NCBI GenBank assembly: GCA_002375995.1
Contig: DFNI01000034.1
Location: 1 to 34,111 of the forward strand
Source of the DNA: Acetothermia bacterium UBA3571
Lineage (GTDB): Bacteria; Bipolaricaulota; Bipolaricaulia; Bipolaricaulales; Bipolaricaulaceae
DNA: 34,111 nucleotides
Direction: 5' to 3'
In this document: positions 23,154-30,888 of the stretch, piece by piece
Position numbering within the stretch: the first letter of the stretch is position 1
Layout: each line of letters starts with the position of its first letter
Program-made: the position numbers and the translations under genes
Notes under the pieces: model-generated
The model's database searches: none
What the model was told of the DNA's origin: nothing
What the model saw: the letters and a program-made list of their open reading frames with translations, nothing else

Positions 23154-24041
23154 ATGCGGATCGCGGTGATTTTGAACCCGGCTGCCGATCGGGGCCGGGC
23201 CGCGGAGAAGGAGGAGGCGATCGCCCGAGGGCTCAAAACCCGGGGTGTGTCCTTTGAGGTCTTCCGCACCGAGGCTCCGGGCCACGCCACGGAGCTTGCC
23301 CGCAGGGCGCTGGCGGAAGGCTTTTCCGTGGTCGCGGCTGCAGGCGGGGACGGAACCGTTAACGAGGTTGCCCAAGCCCTGGTGGGCACTGGGGCAGCCC
23401 TGGGGGTCCTTCCCATCGGTTCGGGGAACGACTTCATCAAGGGCGTGGGGATCCCAAAAGCATTGCCGCAGGCCCTGGAGGTGCTTCGTCGGGGCGAGGT
23501 AAAGAGGGTGGACGTCGGCAGGGTAGAGGCCGCCGGGCTCGGGGGGAGGTATTTCTTCAACTGCTTTGGAGCAGGGATCGACGGCCAGATCGCCCTGGAC
23601 TACAAACGGATGCGGTATCTGCGCGGGGAACTCGGGTACCTGTGGGCGGCGGTATTGGAGGTCTTCCGCTTCCGCGGGGTCAGGGCCCGGGTGGAGGCGG
23701 AAGGGTTCTCCTACGAAGGCAGGGTCGCCCTCCTCCCGCTGCAGAACGGGCCCTTCGCCGGAGGAGGGTTTCACGTGGCCCCGGGGGCGGCGCCAGACGA
23801 CGGATTTTTGGACTTGGTGGTGGTGGACGACCGCTCCATCCCACGGCGTTTCCCTCTGCTGAAGCGCTTCCGCGATGGAACCTACTTCCGGTTGCCGGGA
23901 ATAAGGCGGCTGCGCGTAAAAAGGGTGCAAATCGAGCTTGAGCGAGCCCTGCCAGCTCACTTGGACGGAGAGGTCCTACCGCAAGCGGTGGCGCGGTTGC
24001 GGGTGGAGGTGGTCCCCGGCGCCCTGAAGGTAGTGGCTTAG
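23154..24041 (+). CDS. YegS/diacylglycerol kinase-family lipid kinase
   Basis: A 295-residue ATP-dependent kinase of the DAGK catalytic family, which phosphorylates diacylglycerol or related lipids. AVILNPAADRGRA opens the nucleotide-binding domain. AGGDGTVNEVAQALVG (about residues 63-78) is the family's GGDGT motif, and LPIGSGNDFIKGVGIP (about 88-103) is the second conserved block. The C-terminal beta domain has PFAGGGFHVAPGAAPDDGFLD, also typical. ATG 23154 gives the usual N-terminus. The stop shares TTAG with that of the converging mutL. It could instead act on sphingoid or isoprenoid substrates. Confidence 0.88.
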   Translation: MRIAVILNPAADRGRAAEKEEAIARGLKTRGVSFEVFRTEAPGHATELARRALAEGFSVVAAAGGDGTVNEVAQALVGTGAALGVLPIGSGNDFIKGVGIPKALPQALEVLRRGEVKRVDVGRVEAAGLGGRYFFNCFGAGIDGQIALDYKRMRYLRGELGYLWAAVLEVFRFRGVRARVEAEGFSYEGRVALLPLQNGPFAGGGFHVAPGAAPDDGFLDLVVVDDRSIPRRFPLLKRFRDGTYFRLPGIRRLRVKRVQIELERALPAHLDGEVLPQAVARLRVEVVPGALKVVA

Positions 24042-25705
24042 TCACGGCCGAAACGCCTCGCAAGCTCCTCCCACGGGATCCGCAGGGCGATGGGGCGGCC
24101 GTGGGGGCAACGGGCGGGTTCCTTTGTGTTCTTCCACTCCGCGATCAACGCCTCTTGTTCCGCGGGATCCAGAGCCTCCCCGGCCTTGATGGCGCCGGCG
24201 CAGGCGATCTCCCGCCAAAGCTCCTCCAACGGAACTTCGCCCCCGCGCAGGGCCCGTTCGGCCGCGGCTTCTAATGGTTCCCGGAAACCCTTTTTGGCCT
24301 GCCAATCCACCAAGGGAGCGGGCCAACCTCTGAGGAGGAAACCCCGTTCCCCGAAAGGCTCAAGCAGGACCCCCAGGCGCCTGAGCTTAGGGGCCACCTC
24401 CCGCAGGGCCGCGGCGACATCCGGAGGGAACTCCAAGGGCTGGGGGACTAAAAGGAGATGGCTGGGCACTTCCCTGTTGTCGTGTAACTTCTCGAACAGC
24501 ACGCGCTCATGGGCCACGTGTTGGTCCACGATCTCCAGGGCTTCTTCCGTCTCCACCAGGATGTAGCTTGCACGGACCTGTCCCAGCACCCTCCATTCCC
24601 TTCCTTCCTGGTGGAGCCGGGCAGAGGGAAAGAGGGTTTTCTCCTCAGCCGGCCGCTGGGGGAGTTCGGTGGGAGGAGCGGGCAGGTCTTGGGGGAGCTT
24701 CTCTTGGGCGAGGGAAACGATCCTTCCTCCCAGGGCCGCCAAAGCCGCGCGGCGCACCAGATCCCGCACCGCGGCCTCGTTGCGGAAGCGGACCTCGTGT
24801 TTTTGGGGATGGACGTTCACGTCCACGAGGAAGGGGTCCACGTCCAAGTAAAGGAAGAAGACAGGGTGTCCCCCCCGCGGGAGGTAGCGGCGGTACACGT
24901 CCTCCACCGCCCCGCCGAGTGTCCCCAGCTGCACCGGCCGTCCAGAGAGGAACAGGAACTGTTCGCCCCTGGTGGGCCGGGAGAGCTCGGGAGGTCCGAA
25001 GAAGGCCCGCAGCCTATAACCGGGCTCCTCCATCTCCACTGGGATCAGCTGCTTGGCGAAGGCCCCCCCATAAAGCTGGGCGATCCTTTCCAGGGGATCT
25101 TGGGCCGGGGCGAGGCTGAAGGCGTTTTGTCCTTCGGAGTGCACCGCGAAGCGAATCCGGGGATGGGCCAGGGCGATCCTCCTCAGGAGCCGGAGGGCAT
25201 AGCGAGCTTCGGTCTTGGGCGCCCGCAGGAATTTCCTCCGGGCAGGGGTATTGTAGAAGAGGTCCCGCACCTCGACCGTAGTGCCCGGGGCTCGGGCCGT
25301 GGGGCCTTCCCCCACGAGCTTCCCTCCCTCGAGCAAAAGCTCGTATGCCTCGTCACTTTCTCGGGGTCGGGAGACGATCCGCACCCGGGATACGGCGCAG
25401 ATCGCGGCCAAGGCCTCCCCCCGGAAGCCCAGGGTGGTTATGGAAAGGAGGTCCTCCTCCCTTGAGATCTTGCTTGTGGTGTGGCGTTCCACCGCCAGGT
25501 GCATCTCTTCTGGGCTCATTCCCTCCCCGTCGTCGGCCACGGAGAGGAAATCCACCCCACCTCCCCGGATGTTTACCCCGATCGTTTTGGCGTTGGCATC
25601 CAGGGAGTTTTCGACGAGCTCTTTGATCACCGAGCCCGGGCGTTCCACCACTTCCCCGGCGGCGATCCGGCGGATCAAGGCCTCATCGAGCTTCCGTATC
25701 CGCAT
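24038..25705 (-). CDS. mutL: DNA mismatch repair protein MutL (endonuclease type)
   Basis: A 555-residue GHKL ATPase that couples MutS recognition to strand incision. The N-terminus RIAAGEVVERPGSVIKELVE, then SLDA, followed by DDGEGM and TLGFRGEALAAI, gives the ATP-binding motifs. The C-terminal domain carries DQHVAHERVLFE (about residues 391-402), which matches the DQHA(x)2E(x)4E nuclease motif except for Val in place of Ala. ACAGAIKAG and CPHGRP are also present, so this is a nicking MutL as in bacteria without MutH. MutS is not in the window. ATG 25705 fits the family start although no strong ribosome binding site is visible. Confidence 0.93.
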   Translation of the reverse strand: MRIRKLDEALIRRIAAGEVVERPGSVIKELVENSLDANAKTIGVNIRGGGVDFLSVADDGEGMSPEEMHLAVERHTTSKISREEDLLSITTLGFRGEALAAICAVSRVRIVSRPRESDEAYELLLEGGKLVGEGPTARAPGTTVEVRDLFYNTPARRKFLRAPKTEARYALRLLRRIALAHPRIRFAVHSEGQNAFSLAPAQDPLERIAQLYGGAFAKQLIPVEMEEPGYRLRAFFGPPELSRPTRGEQFLFLSGRPVQLGTLGGAVEDVYRRYLPRGGHPVFFLYLDVDPFLVDVNVHPQKHEVRFRNEAAVRDLVRRAALAALGGRIVSLAQEKLPQDLPAPPTELPQRPAEEKTLFPSARLHQEGREWRVLGQVRASYILVETEEALEIVDQHVAHERVLFEKLHDNREVPSHLLLVPQPLEFPPDVAAALREVAPKLRRLGVLLEPFGERGFLLRGWPAPLVDWQAKKGFREPLEAAAERALRGGEVPLEELWREIACAGAIKAGEALDPAEQEALIAEWKNTKEPARCPHGRPIALRIPWEELARRFGRD

Positions 25706-25788
25706 CGTCCGGCGAAGCTTACCCCTTTGGGGTCCTTCCCGCCATCGGGAGTTTTATCGTAAACTGGGTAAAGCGAGGTGATCACGGG

Positions 25789-26175
25789 ATGTACAGTATT
25801 GGGGAACTTGTGCGGCTGCTCGGGTTGAAGACGGAAACGCAAGTGAGGAATCGCATCGAAGCCATAAGGGATCTAATCGAGCCCCATCTCCAGCGGGGCC
25901 CCAACAACCGGATCCTAGTGGACGAGCGGGGCCTCGAGCTCCTGCGGGCCCTCCAAGCTTTATGCGAAAGTGGGAAAACCGTCAAAGAAGCTGCCAAATA
26001 CTTGCGCGCCAGTGCAGAACCCACCGAAAAAAAGCCGGGAGAACCTCGGAGAGAGGTCGAAACGCACGAACTTTTGCGCTATCTGGAAGAGGAGGTCCGC
26101 TTCCTGCGGCGCTTGCTCCTCGAAGCCGGAGCCCGGCGGCCAGAGCCCTGGTGGAAGGAGTGGCGGGCGCTGTAA
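25789..26175 (+). CDS. MerR-like helix-turn-helix protein
   Basis: A 128-residue protein. YSIGELVRLLGLKTETQVRN at residues 2-21 resembles a MerR-type DNA-binding helix-turn-helix, followed by RILVDERGLELLRALQALC and GKTVKEAAKYLRA, which together look like the wing and second helix pair. The C-terminal part (about 90-113, ELLRYLEEEVRFLRRLLLEAG) is a probable coiled coil for dimerisation. No effector domain is present, so the signal it reads is unknown. AGGTGATCAC lies just before ATG 25789. The HD-domain gene follows after nine bases and may be co-transcribed. Confidence 0.65.
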   Translation: MYSIGELVRLLGLKTETQVRNRIEAIRDLIEPHLQRGPNNRILVDERGLELLRALQALCESGKTVKEAAKYLRASAEPTEKKPGEPRREVETHELLRYLEEEVRFLRRLLLEAGARRPEPWWKEWRAL

Positions 26176-26184
26176 GCTTTCCCC

Positions 26185-26952
26185 ATGAAGAAAGAAACAG
26201 AAAAGAAGGCCACGAAGTATCAGCTTGTGCGCCGCAGGATCGAGGCGTCCCCTCGCCTCAAGGCGTTGTGGACCTGCTCCAACATCACCGCCATCGACCG
26301 CATGCACATAAACGACCACGGCCCGGTGCACGTGCGGATCGTCATCCGGGTGGCGCTGAGGATCCTCGAGCTACTGCATGCGGCGGGGGTGAAACTTGGG
26401 GCCTACGACCACGGCCTCGATTACGAGGATGCCCGGGTGATCGTGCTTTTGGCCGCCGCCCTCCACGATATCGGCCACGCCGTCCACCGGGAGGAGCACG
26501 AGTACCACTCCCTCTCCCTCGCCCCCCTTATCCTGGAGGAGATGCTGGAGGGCATTTACCAGGAGCCGCAGAAGACCCAGGTGATGGCGGAGGTCCTCCA
26601 CGCCATCTACGCCCACCGAAAGGACGTGGAGCCCCTGACCGTGGAGGCGGGGATTATCAAGGTGGCCGACGCCCTGGACATGGAGAAGGGCAGGGCCCGG
26701 ATCCCCTTCAAGGTGGGGATCCCCACCATCCACACCGTTTCAGCCCTGGCCATCGAAAAGGTAGAGATCTTGAAGGGGAAGGAAAAGCCGGTCCACATCC
26801 GGGTGCGGATGTCGAACTCCGCCGGGATCTTCCAGCTCGACTCCCTCTTCAAGGAGAAGCTCGCCCGCTCGGGCCTCAAGGACTACATCGAGGTCTCGGC
26901 GGAGATCGAGGGGGAGGAGAAGAAGATCATCGAGCGCTACGCCATCGAATGA
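26185..26952 (+). CDS. HD-domain phosphohydrolase
   Basis: A 255-residue HD-superfamily protein. INDHGPVHVRIVIRVALRIL (about residues 36-55) supplies the first His, ALHDIGHAVHREEHEYHS (about 92-109) the HD pair, and IIKVADALDMEKGRARIP (about 161-178) the distal Asp. The C-terminal quarter (VHIRVRMSNSAGIFQLDSLFKEKL) resembles an extra domain of archaeal HD proteins. The substrate is not known; nucleotides or cyclic nucleotides are typical for the superfamily. ATG 26185 follows the MerR-like gene by nine bases without a clear ribosome binding site, suggesting coupling. Confidence 0.8.
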   Translation: MKKETEKKATKYQLVRRRIEASPRLKALWTCSNITAIDRMHINDHGPVHVRIVIRVALRILELLHAAGVKLGAYDHGLDYEDARVIVLLAAALHDIGHAVHREEHEYHSLSLAPLILEEMLEGIYQEPQKTQVMAEVLHAIYAHRKDVEPLTVEAGIIKVADALDMEKGRARIPFKVGIPTIHTVSALAIEKVEILKGKEKPVHIRVRMSNSAGIFQLDSLFKEKLARSGLKDYIEVSAEIEGEEKKIIERYAIE

Positions 26953-27049
26953 GAGGGCCTCTTTTTGGCGCGAGCCCGGTTGAGCCATGGCCGGTATATC
27001 CCCAGCGGCGCGGAAGGGAAATACGGGCGTCTGAGCGGGAGGGCCATGA

Positions 27050-27058
27050 GGTGACACA
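27050..27058. repeat. Extra copy of the integrase-operator half site
   Basis: GGTGACACA, whose complement TGTGTCACC is identical to the right arm next to the integrase start (27172-27180). It lies about 90 bases upstream of the inverted repeat, in a 228-base gap (26953-27180) that otherwise shows no gene. The gap has only a weak hairpin with a T run just after the HD-gene stop. Confidence 0.4.
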
Positions 27059-27143
27059 ATTTAGACTCTGTAACCTGCATGGGGATTTGTTTCGATCCCG
27101 ACTGCATTTCCTGTCGAGCCGGATGAGGGGCCGGAGGAGCCTT

Positions 27144-27181
27144 TGGTGACATAACATGTTCTTAGTTACAATGTGTCACCA
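27144..27181 (+). promoter_or_regulatory. Integrase promoter enclosed by an inverted repeat
   Basis: TGGTGACA (27144-27151) and TGTCACCA (27174-27181) form an eight-base perfect inverted repeat with a 22-base spacer. TACAAT at 27167-27172 is a -10 box inside it, with TTGGTG (27143-27148) as a possible -35. The start point would be near 27180, so the ATG at 27181 is probably leaderless, and the repeat could serve as an operator or recombination core site. Confidence 0.6.
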
Positions 27182-27732
27182 TGGAACGGGTAGAGCCCAT
27201 AAGGGATCCCCAGAAGCTTGCGGCGATAAAGGCTCGACTTCGGCGGAAGAGCCCCCGCTACTACGCCTTCTTCGTAGTAGGGGTAAACACCGCCCTGCGC
27301 CCAGGGGACATTCTCAGGATAAGGGCCGGTGACGTCTACCGCCCCGACGGAAGTGTCCGGAATCACCTCTACATCCGTTCCCAAAAAACGAACCGCCCCC
27401 ACCGGATCCTCCTCAACGACTCCTGCCGCGAGGCCCTGGAGCTTTTGTGGGAGCGGGAGGGGCCCTTCGAGGAAAAGGAGCGTCTCTTCCCCTGGACGCG
27501 GCAACACGTCTGGCGGCTCATCAACCGCTGGTGTCGGGAGGTGGGTCTCACTGGGAGGTACGGAGGCCATACCTTGAGGAAGACATGGGGTTACATGGCT
27601 CGCAAGTACCACGGGATCCCCATCGAGCTCATCCAGGAGAAGCTCGGCCACACTACCCCCGCCGTCACCCGCCGCTATATCGGGATCACCGACGACGAGA
27701 TCGAGGCCGTGGAAAACCGGGTAAACCTCTGA
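27181..27732 (+). CDS. Minimal tyrosine recombinase / integrase (catalytic domain only)
   Basis: A 183-residue phage integrase-family protein with the full catalytic set: R40 (NTALRPGDIL), K69 (SQKT), H130 and R133 (GGHTLRKTW), H157 (LGHTTPAV) and the nucleophile Y166 (TRRYIG). It lacks the N-terminal SAM-like core-binding domain of XerC/D, which normally adds about 100 residues; the frame does not extend upstream because the promoter is there. Such short forms exist as solitary proteins in several anaerobes, with unknown targets. There is no neighbouring phage, transposon or cassette array in the window. It could be a DNA-inversion or chromosome-resolution enzyme, or a relic of a mobile element. 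Confidence 0.88.
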   Translation: MERVEPIRDPQKLAAIKARLRRKSPRYYAFFVVGVNTALRPGDILRIRAGDVYRPDGSVRNHLYIRSQKTNRPHRILLNDSCREALELLWEREGPFEEKERLFPWTRQHVWRLINRWCREVGLTGRYGGHTLRKTWGYMARKYHGIPIELIQEKLGHTTPAVTRRYIGITDDEIEAVENRVNL

Positions 27733-27920
27733 TTTCTCGTGAAGCCCCGTTGTTAGCACAAAAGGCTAAACCGGCCGCTATTTTAAAGCCGCTACCTTTA
27801 GCAGCTTTGTTAGGAAACGATAGTCTTTGGTACAAAACATGTGACGCTGGGCGCGGAATCGGCCGGCAGCCTCCGCGACTGCCTTGCAGGGAGGCCGTTC
27901 ACATCGTAAAAATCAGACTG
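27733..27920. other. AT-richer gap with nested small repeats between integrase and XdhC genes
   Basis: No gene is recognised in these 188 bases. TTAGC (27753-27757) and GCTAA (27765-27769) form a short stem. GCTAAA (27765-27770) can alternatively pair with TTTAGC (27797-27802). GCCGCTA occurs twice with a 14-base period (27774 and 27788). The first half is visibly richer in A+T than its surroundings. It could be a promoter/operator region for the XdhC gene or the edge of an inserted segment carrying the integrase. Confidence 0.4.
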
Positions 27921-28694
27921 ATGAGTGGGGTTTTTCAGCGCATCGCGGAACTCGAAAGGGAGGGAAAAGCGGCAGTAGTAGTAACCATCGTCGCCGCTGA
28001 GGGCCCGGTTCCCCGGGAGGCCGGGGCGAGGATGGTGGTCTTCCCCGATGGAAGGCTGGAGGGAACGATAGGGGGTGGGGCCCTGGAGAAAAAGGCAACG
28101 GAGGAAGCTCAGGAGCTCCTTTCCTCAGGGCAGAGGACCCTTTTGCGCACGTATAACCTGGAAGATCTAGGGATGATCTGCGGGGGGAGGGCTACCCTTT
28201 ATTATGAACTCCTCGCGCCCCCTGTGACCCTCCATATCTTCGGCGCCGGCCACGTGGGGGAGAAGCTCTTTTCCCTGGTTAAACTGGCCGCGCCCTTTGC
28301 CGCCTCCATCTACGACGTGAGGGAAGAGGTACGAGAAAAGGTCCCCGAAGTCACCCTCCTTTCGAGCTACGCCGCGGTGCCCGAGCTCAAGGGGAGGGAC
28401 TACGCCTTCATCTGCACCCACTCCCATGAGGGGGATTACCAGGCGCTGAAGGGGGTTCTTTCCGGAAAGGAAACGCCTTCCTACGTGGGCCTTGTGGGCT
28501 CGCGGCCCAAGTGGGCAAAGATGCGGGAGCGGCTTTTAGCGGAGGGGGTAGCCGAGGAGAGGGTCGCCCGCGTCCACTGTCCGGTGGGGCTCCCATTGGG
28601 CGGGAAGGACCCCGGCTCCATTGCCGTAAGCGCCTTGGCGGAGATCCTGGCCCACCATCACGGGCGTTTGCGGGAGGTCCGCGAGCGGCTGTAG
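27921..28694 (+). CDS. XdhC/CoxI-family molybdenum-enzyme maturation factor
   Basis: A 257-residue protein with the N-terminal XdhC/CoxI domain (GPVPREAGARMVV at about 29-41, GTIGGGALEKKA at about 49-60) and a C-terminal Rossmann domain (HIFGAGHVGEKLFSLVKLA at about 101-119, VGLVGSRPKWAKM and CPVGLPLGGKDPGSIAVS near the end). XdhC binds and sulfurates molybdenum cofactor for xanthine dehydrogenase-type enzymes. No molybdenum hydroxylase is in the window, so its client must be elsewhere. ATG 27921 gives the usual N-terminus (VFQRIAEL) though no ribosome binding site is evident. It ends nine bases before the stop of converging ftsH. Confidence 0.85.
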   Translation: MSGVFQRIAELEREGKAAVVVTIVAAEGPVPREAGARMVVFPDGRLEGTIGGGALEKKATEEAQELLSSGQRTLLRTYNLEDLGMICGGRATLYYELLAPPVTLHIFGAGHVGEKLFSLVKLAAPFAASIYDVREEVREKVPEVTLLSSYAAVPELKGRDYAFICTHSHEGDYQALKGVLSGKETPSYVGLVGSRPKWAKMRERLLAEGVAEERVARVHCPVGLPLGGKDPGSIAVSALAEILAHHHGRLREVRERL

Positions 28695-28703
28695 CAAGTC
28701 GGT

Positions 28704-30515
28704 TCAGGAAGTGGGGGCGGGGATCAACCCGGAAAGGACTTCGTCTATCTCCGTTCCGTCCAGTGTCTCCCGGGAAAGGAGTTCCCCGGCGAGCTTGTCC
28801 AGGGCCTTGCGGTGCTGGGCCAAGAGCGAGCGGGCACGGGTGTAGCACTCTTCCACGATGCGGCGGATCTCCCGGTCGATGACCGCGTTGAGCTCTTCGG
28901 AGTGCTCTTCACTTTTCACGATTTCTTCCCCAAGAAACACGTTCATGCGTTCCTCGGCCAAGCTCAAGGGACCCACCTCCTCGGACATCCCGAACTCCAC
29001 CACCATCCTCTTTGCGAGCTCGGTGGCCTGCTTAAGGTCGTCGTGGGCCCCGGTGGAGGCCTGGCCAGTGACCAGCTCCTCCGCCGCCCTCCCGCCGAAG
29101 AGCACGGTGATCCTGTCCAGGAGCTGTGCCTTGGTGAGGATGTAGCGGTCCTCGGTGGGAAGGGGCACGGTGGCACCGAGGGCGCCTTTTCCGCGGGGGA
29201 TGATGGTCACCTTGTGCACGGGGTCAGCATGAGGAAGTAGCTTGGAAAGGAGCGCGTGGCCAGACTCGTGATACGCGATGATGCGCTTCTCTTCGTCTGA
29301 GATGTACATCCCTTGGCGCTTGAGGCCCATGAGCACGCGGTCCAATGCTTCCTCGAAATCGGTCATCTCGATGTAATCCTTGTTCTGGCGGGCGGCAAGG
29401 AGCGCCGCCTCGTTGCAGAGGTTCGCCAGATCCGCTCCCGCGAACCCAGGGGTGCGTTTTGCCAAAACCTCCAGGTCCACATCGGGGGCGAGTTTTTTAT
29501 CGCGGGTGTGGACCTCGAGGATCGCCTTCCTTCCCCGAACATCCGGAAGCGGAACCACGATCTTTCTATCGAACCGCCCCGGGCGCAGAAGGGCCGGATC
29601 GAGCACATCCGGGCGGTTGGTGGCGGCAAGGACGATCACCCCCGAGTTCCCCTCGAAACCGTCCATCTCCGCCAAGAGCTGGTTGAGGGTCTGTTCGCGC
29701 TCGTCGTGTCCCCCGCCGATTCCCGCACCCCTCTTTCTTCCCACGGCATCTATCTCGTCGATGAAGATGATGCAGGGGGCGTTCTGTTTGGCCTTCTGGA
29801 ACATGTCCCGCACCCTAGCCGCCCCAACGCCCACGAACATCTCCACGAAGTCCGAGCCGGAAATGGAGAAAAAGGGCACGTTGGCTTCCCCGGCGATGGC
29901 GCGGGCAAGGAGGGTCTTTCCGGTCCCCGGCGGCCCCACCAACAGTATCCCCTTGGGTACTCGAGCGCCCAGGCGGGCGAAGCGGCCGGGGTTCTTGAGG
30001 TAGTCCACGATCTCTTTGACCTCTTCGATCACCTCATCGATCCCCGCCACGTCCTTGAAGGTAACACGGGTATATTCCTTGGTGACGAGCTTGGCCCGGG
30101 ATTGGGCGAAGGAAAGCGCTCCTCCCCCCGCCTGCATCCGGCGCATGAACCAAAGCCACACCGCCACGAGGAGCGCCACAGGGACGATGGTCCAGAGGAT
30201 GAACTGCCAAAGAAGCGACCCCTCCCCGGCCACTTCATAGCGGCGGGGGACCTTGTACTGATCCAAAAGCTCGACGGGATTCTCGTACTGGGGATCCACC
30301 GTGGTGGTAAAAGTTTCGCCTGTTTTTAGGATGCCTTTGATGGTGCTTCCTTTTATGATGACCTCGGCCACCCGGCCATCCTTCACCCAACGCACGAAGT
30401 CAGAGTAACCCACCCTGACCTCCCCCCGGGGCCAGATGCCCTGGAGGATGATGAGGCCGAGGACGACGAGGATCAGCAAGAAGGTAAGTGGGCGTAGATT
30501 CCGCAATCGGTTCAT
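28704..30515 (-). CDS. ftsH: ATP-dependent zinc metalloprotease FtsH
   Basis: A 603-residue membrane-anchored AAA+ protease for quality control of membrane and short-lived cytosolic proteins. Two membrane segments (about residues 10-27 and 103-124) flank a small extracytoplasmic domain. Walker A GPPGTGKT is at 194-201, Walker B IIFIDEIDA at about 249-257, the second region of homology ends in RPGRFDR (311-317), and the zinc site is HESGH (416-420) with a later Asp in GAHDDLKQAT. TGGAGGT precedes ATG 30515. Length is slightly short at the C-terminus compared with E. coli but normal for many bacteria. Confidence 0.96.
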   Translation of the reverse strand: MNRLRNLRPLTFLLILVVLGLIILQGIWPRGEVRVGYSDFVRWVKDGRVAEVIIKGSTIKGILKTGETFTTTVDPQYENPVELLDQYKVPRRYEVAGEGSLLWQFILWTIVPVALLVAVWLWFMRRMQAGGGALSFAQSRAKLVTKEYTRVTFKDVAGIDEVIEEVKEIVDYLKNPGRFARLGARVPKGILLVGPPGTGKTLLARAIAGEANVPFFSISGSDFVEMFVGVGAARVRDMFQKAKQNAPCIIFIDEIDAVGRKRGAGIGGGHDEREQTLNQLLAEMDGFEGNSGVIVLAATNRPDVLDPALLRPGRFDRKIVVPLPDVRGRKAILEVHTRDKKLAPDVDLEVLAKRTPGFAGADLANLCNEAALLAARQNKDYIEMTDFEEALDRVLMGLKRQGMYISDEEKRIIAYHESGHALLSKLLPHADPVHKVTIIPRGKGALGATVPLPTEDRYILTKAQLLDRITVLFGGRAAEELVTGQASTGAHDDLKQATELAKRMVVEFGMSEEVGPLSLAEERMNVFLGEEIVKSEEHSEELNAVIDREIRRIVEECYTRARSLLAQHRKALDKLAGELLSRETLDGTEIDEVLSGLIPAPTS

Positions 30516-30534
30516 TCTTCAATACCTCCAGAAA

Positions 30535-30540
30535 ATTGTA
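30535..30540 (-). promoter_or_regulatory. Possible -10 box of ftsH
   Basis: TACAAT on the minus strand (30540-30535), 19 bases before the ATG at 30515, with TGGAGGT in between. The -35 region is poor. If this is right, the 250 bases further upstream do not belong to the ftsH leader. Confidence 0.4.
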
Positions 30541-30589
30541 AGCGATCTCAACGCATCGGACCAGGGGGGCGCGCTGGGTTCAGACACGG

Positions 30590-30673
30590 GTCGAGGCGTG
30601 GGGAAGCGAGACCCATGGAAACAAAAAAGGGTGCCTTCCACGCCCGACTTGCTTACCCAAAAAAGCGGTAAGC
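30590..30673. other. Two hairpins in the ftsH / RHH-protein spacer, possible small RNA
   Basis: The 373-base spacer 30516-30888 has no gene. GTCG-A-GGCGTGG (30590-30601) can pair with CCACGCCCGAC (30638-30648), an 11-pair stem with one bulged A and an inner CCC/GGG pairing. Directly after it, GCTTACC (30651-30657) and GGTAAGC (30667-30673) form a seven-pair stem with a nine-base loop. Three A6 or T6 tracts (near 30623, 30659 and 30685) occur around these. The hairpins lie outside both predicted leaders, so they may mark a small RNA of undetermined strand. Confidence 0.35.
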
Positions 30674-30749
30674 TTATGGAGCGTTTTTTCGGGGTTGATT
30701 TTCCGTTTGCCGCGTCTCTTGCGATCGACCGGCTAGAGAGGAGTCTCCC

Positions 30750-30779
30750 ACTTTCTGCCCTGAGACTTTCTGCCCTGAA
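30750..30779. repeat. Tandem 15-base repeat upstream of the first RHH gene promoter
   Basis: ACTTTCTGCCCTGAG (30750-30764) followed directly by ACTTTCTGCCCTGAA (30765-30779), 14 of 15 bases identical. It ends 16 bases before the -35 box at 30796, a place where activators commonly bind. Confidence 0.8.
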
Positions 30780-30795
30780 CTCGGGGGTTCCATCC

Positions 30796-30824
30796 TTGAC
30801 TACCACATCCGGACGCTTTATATA
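30796..30824 (+). promoter_or_regulatory. Promoter of the first RHH-MshEN-like gene
   Basis: TTGACT (30796-30801), a 17-base spacer and TATATA (30819-30824). It predicts a leader of about 57 bases ending in AAGGAGGAGG before ATG 30889. The leader shows no riboswitch, unlike that of the second paralogue. Confidence 0.78.
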
Positions 30825-30888
30825 TTGGATAACTTTACAAGGCCGGAGAAGGAAGAAAGGGTACAAGAAAAATTAAGGAGGAGGTTAG

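Noticed and set aside
26953..26975. Terminator after the HD-domain gene
   Set aside because: AGAGGGCCTCTTTTT gives at most a four-pair stem with a three-base loop, too weak to call.
27081..27120. A GTTTCGATCCC-like stretch resembling a CRISPR repeat
   Set aside because: Only one copy is present with no spacing pattern and no cas genes nearby.
30575..30600. GGGTTCAGACACGGGTCGA as a possible tRNA T-arm
   Set aside because: No acceptor, D or anticodon arms can be folded around it; the stretch fits better as part of the bulged stem at 30590-30648.
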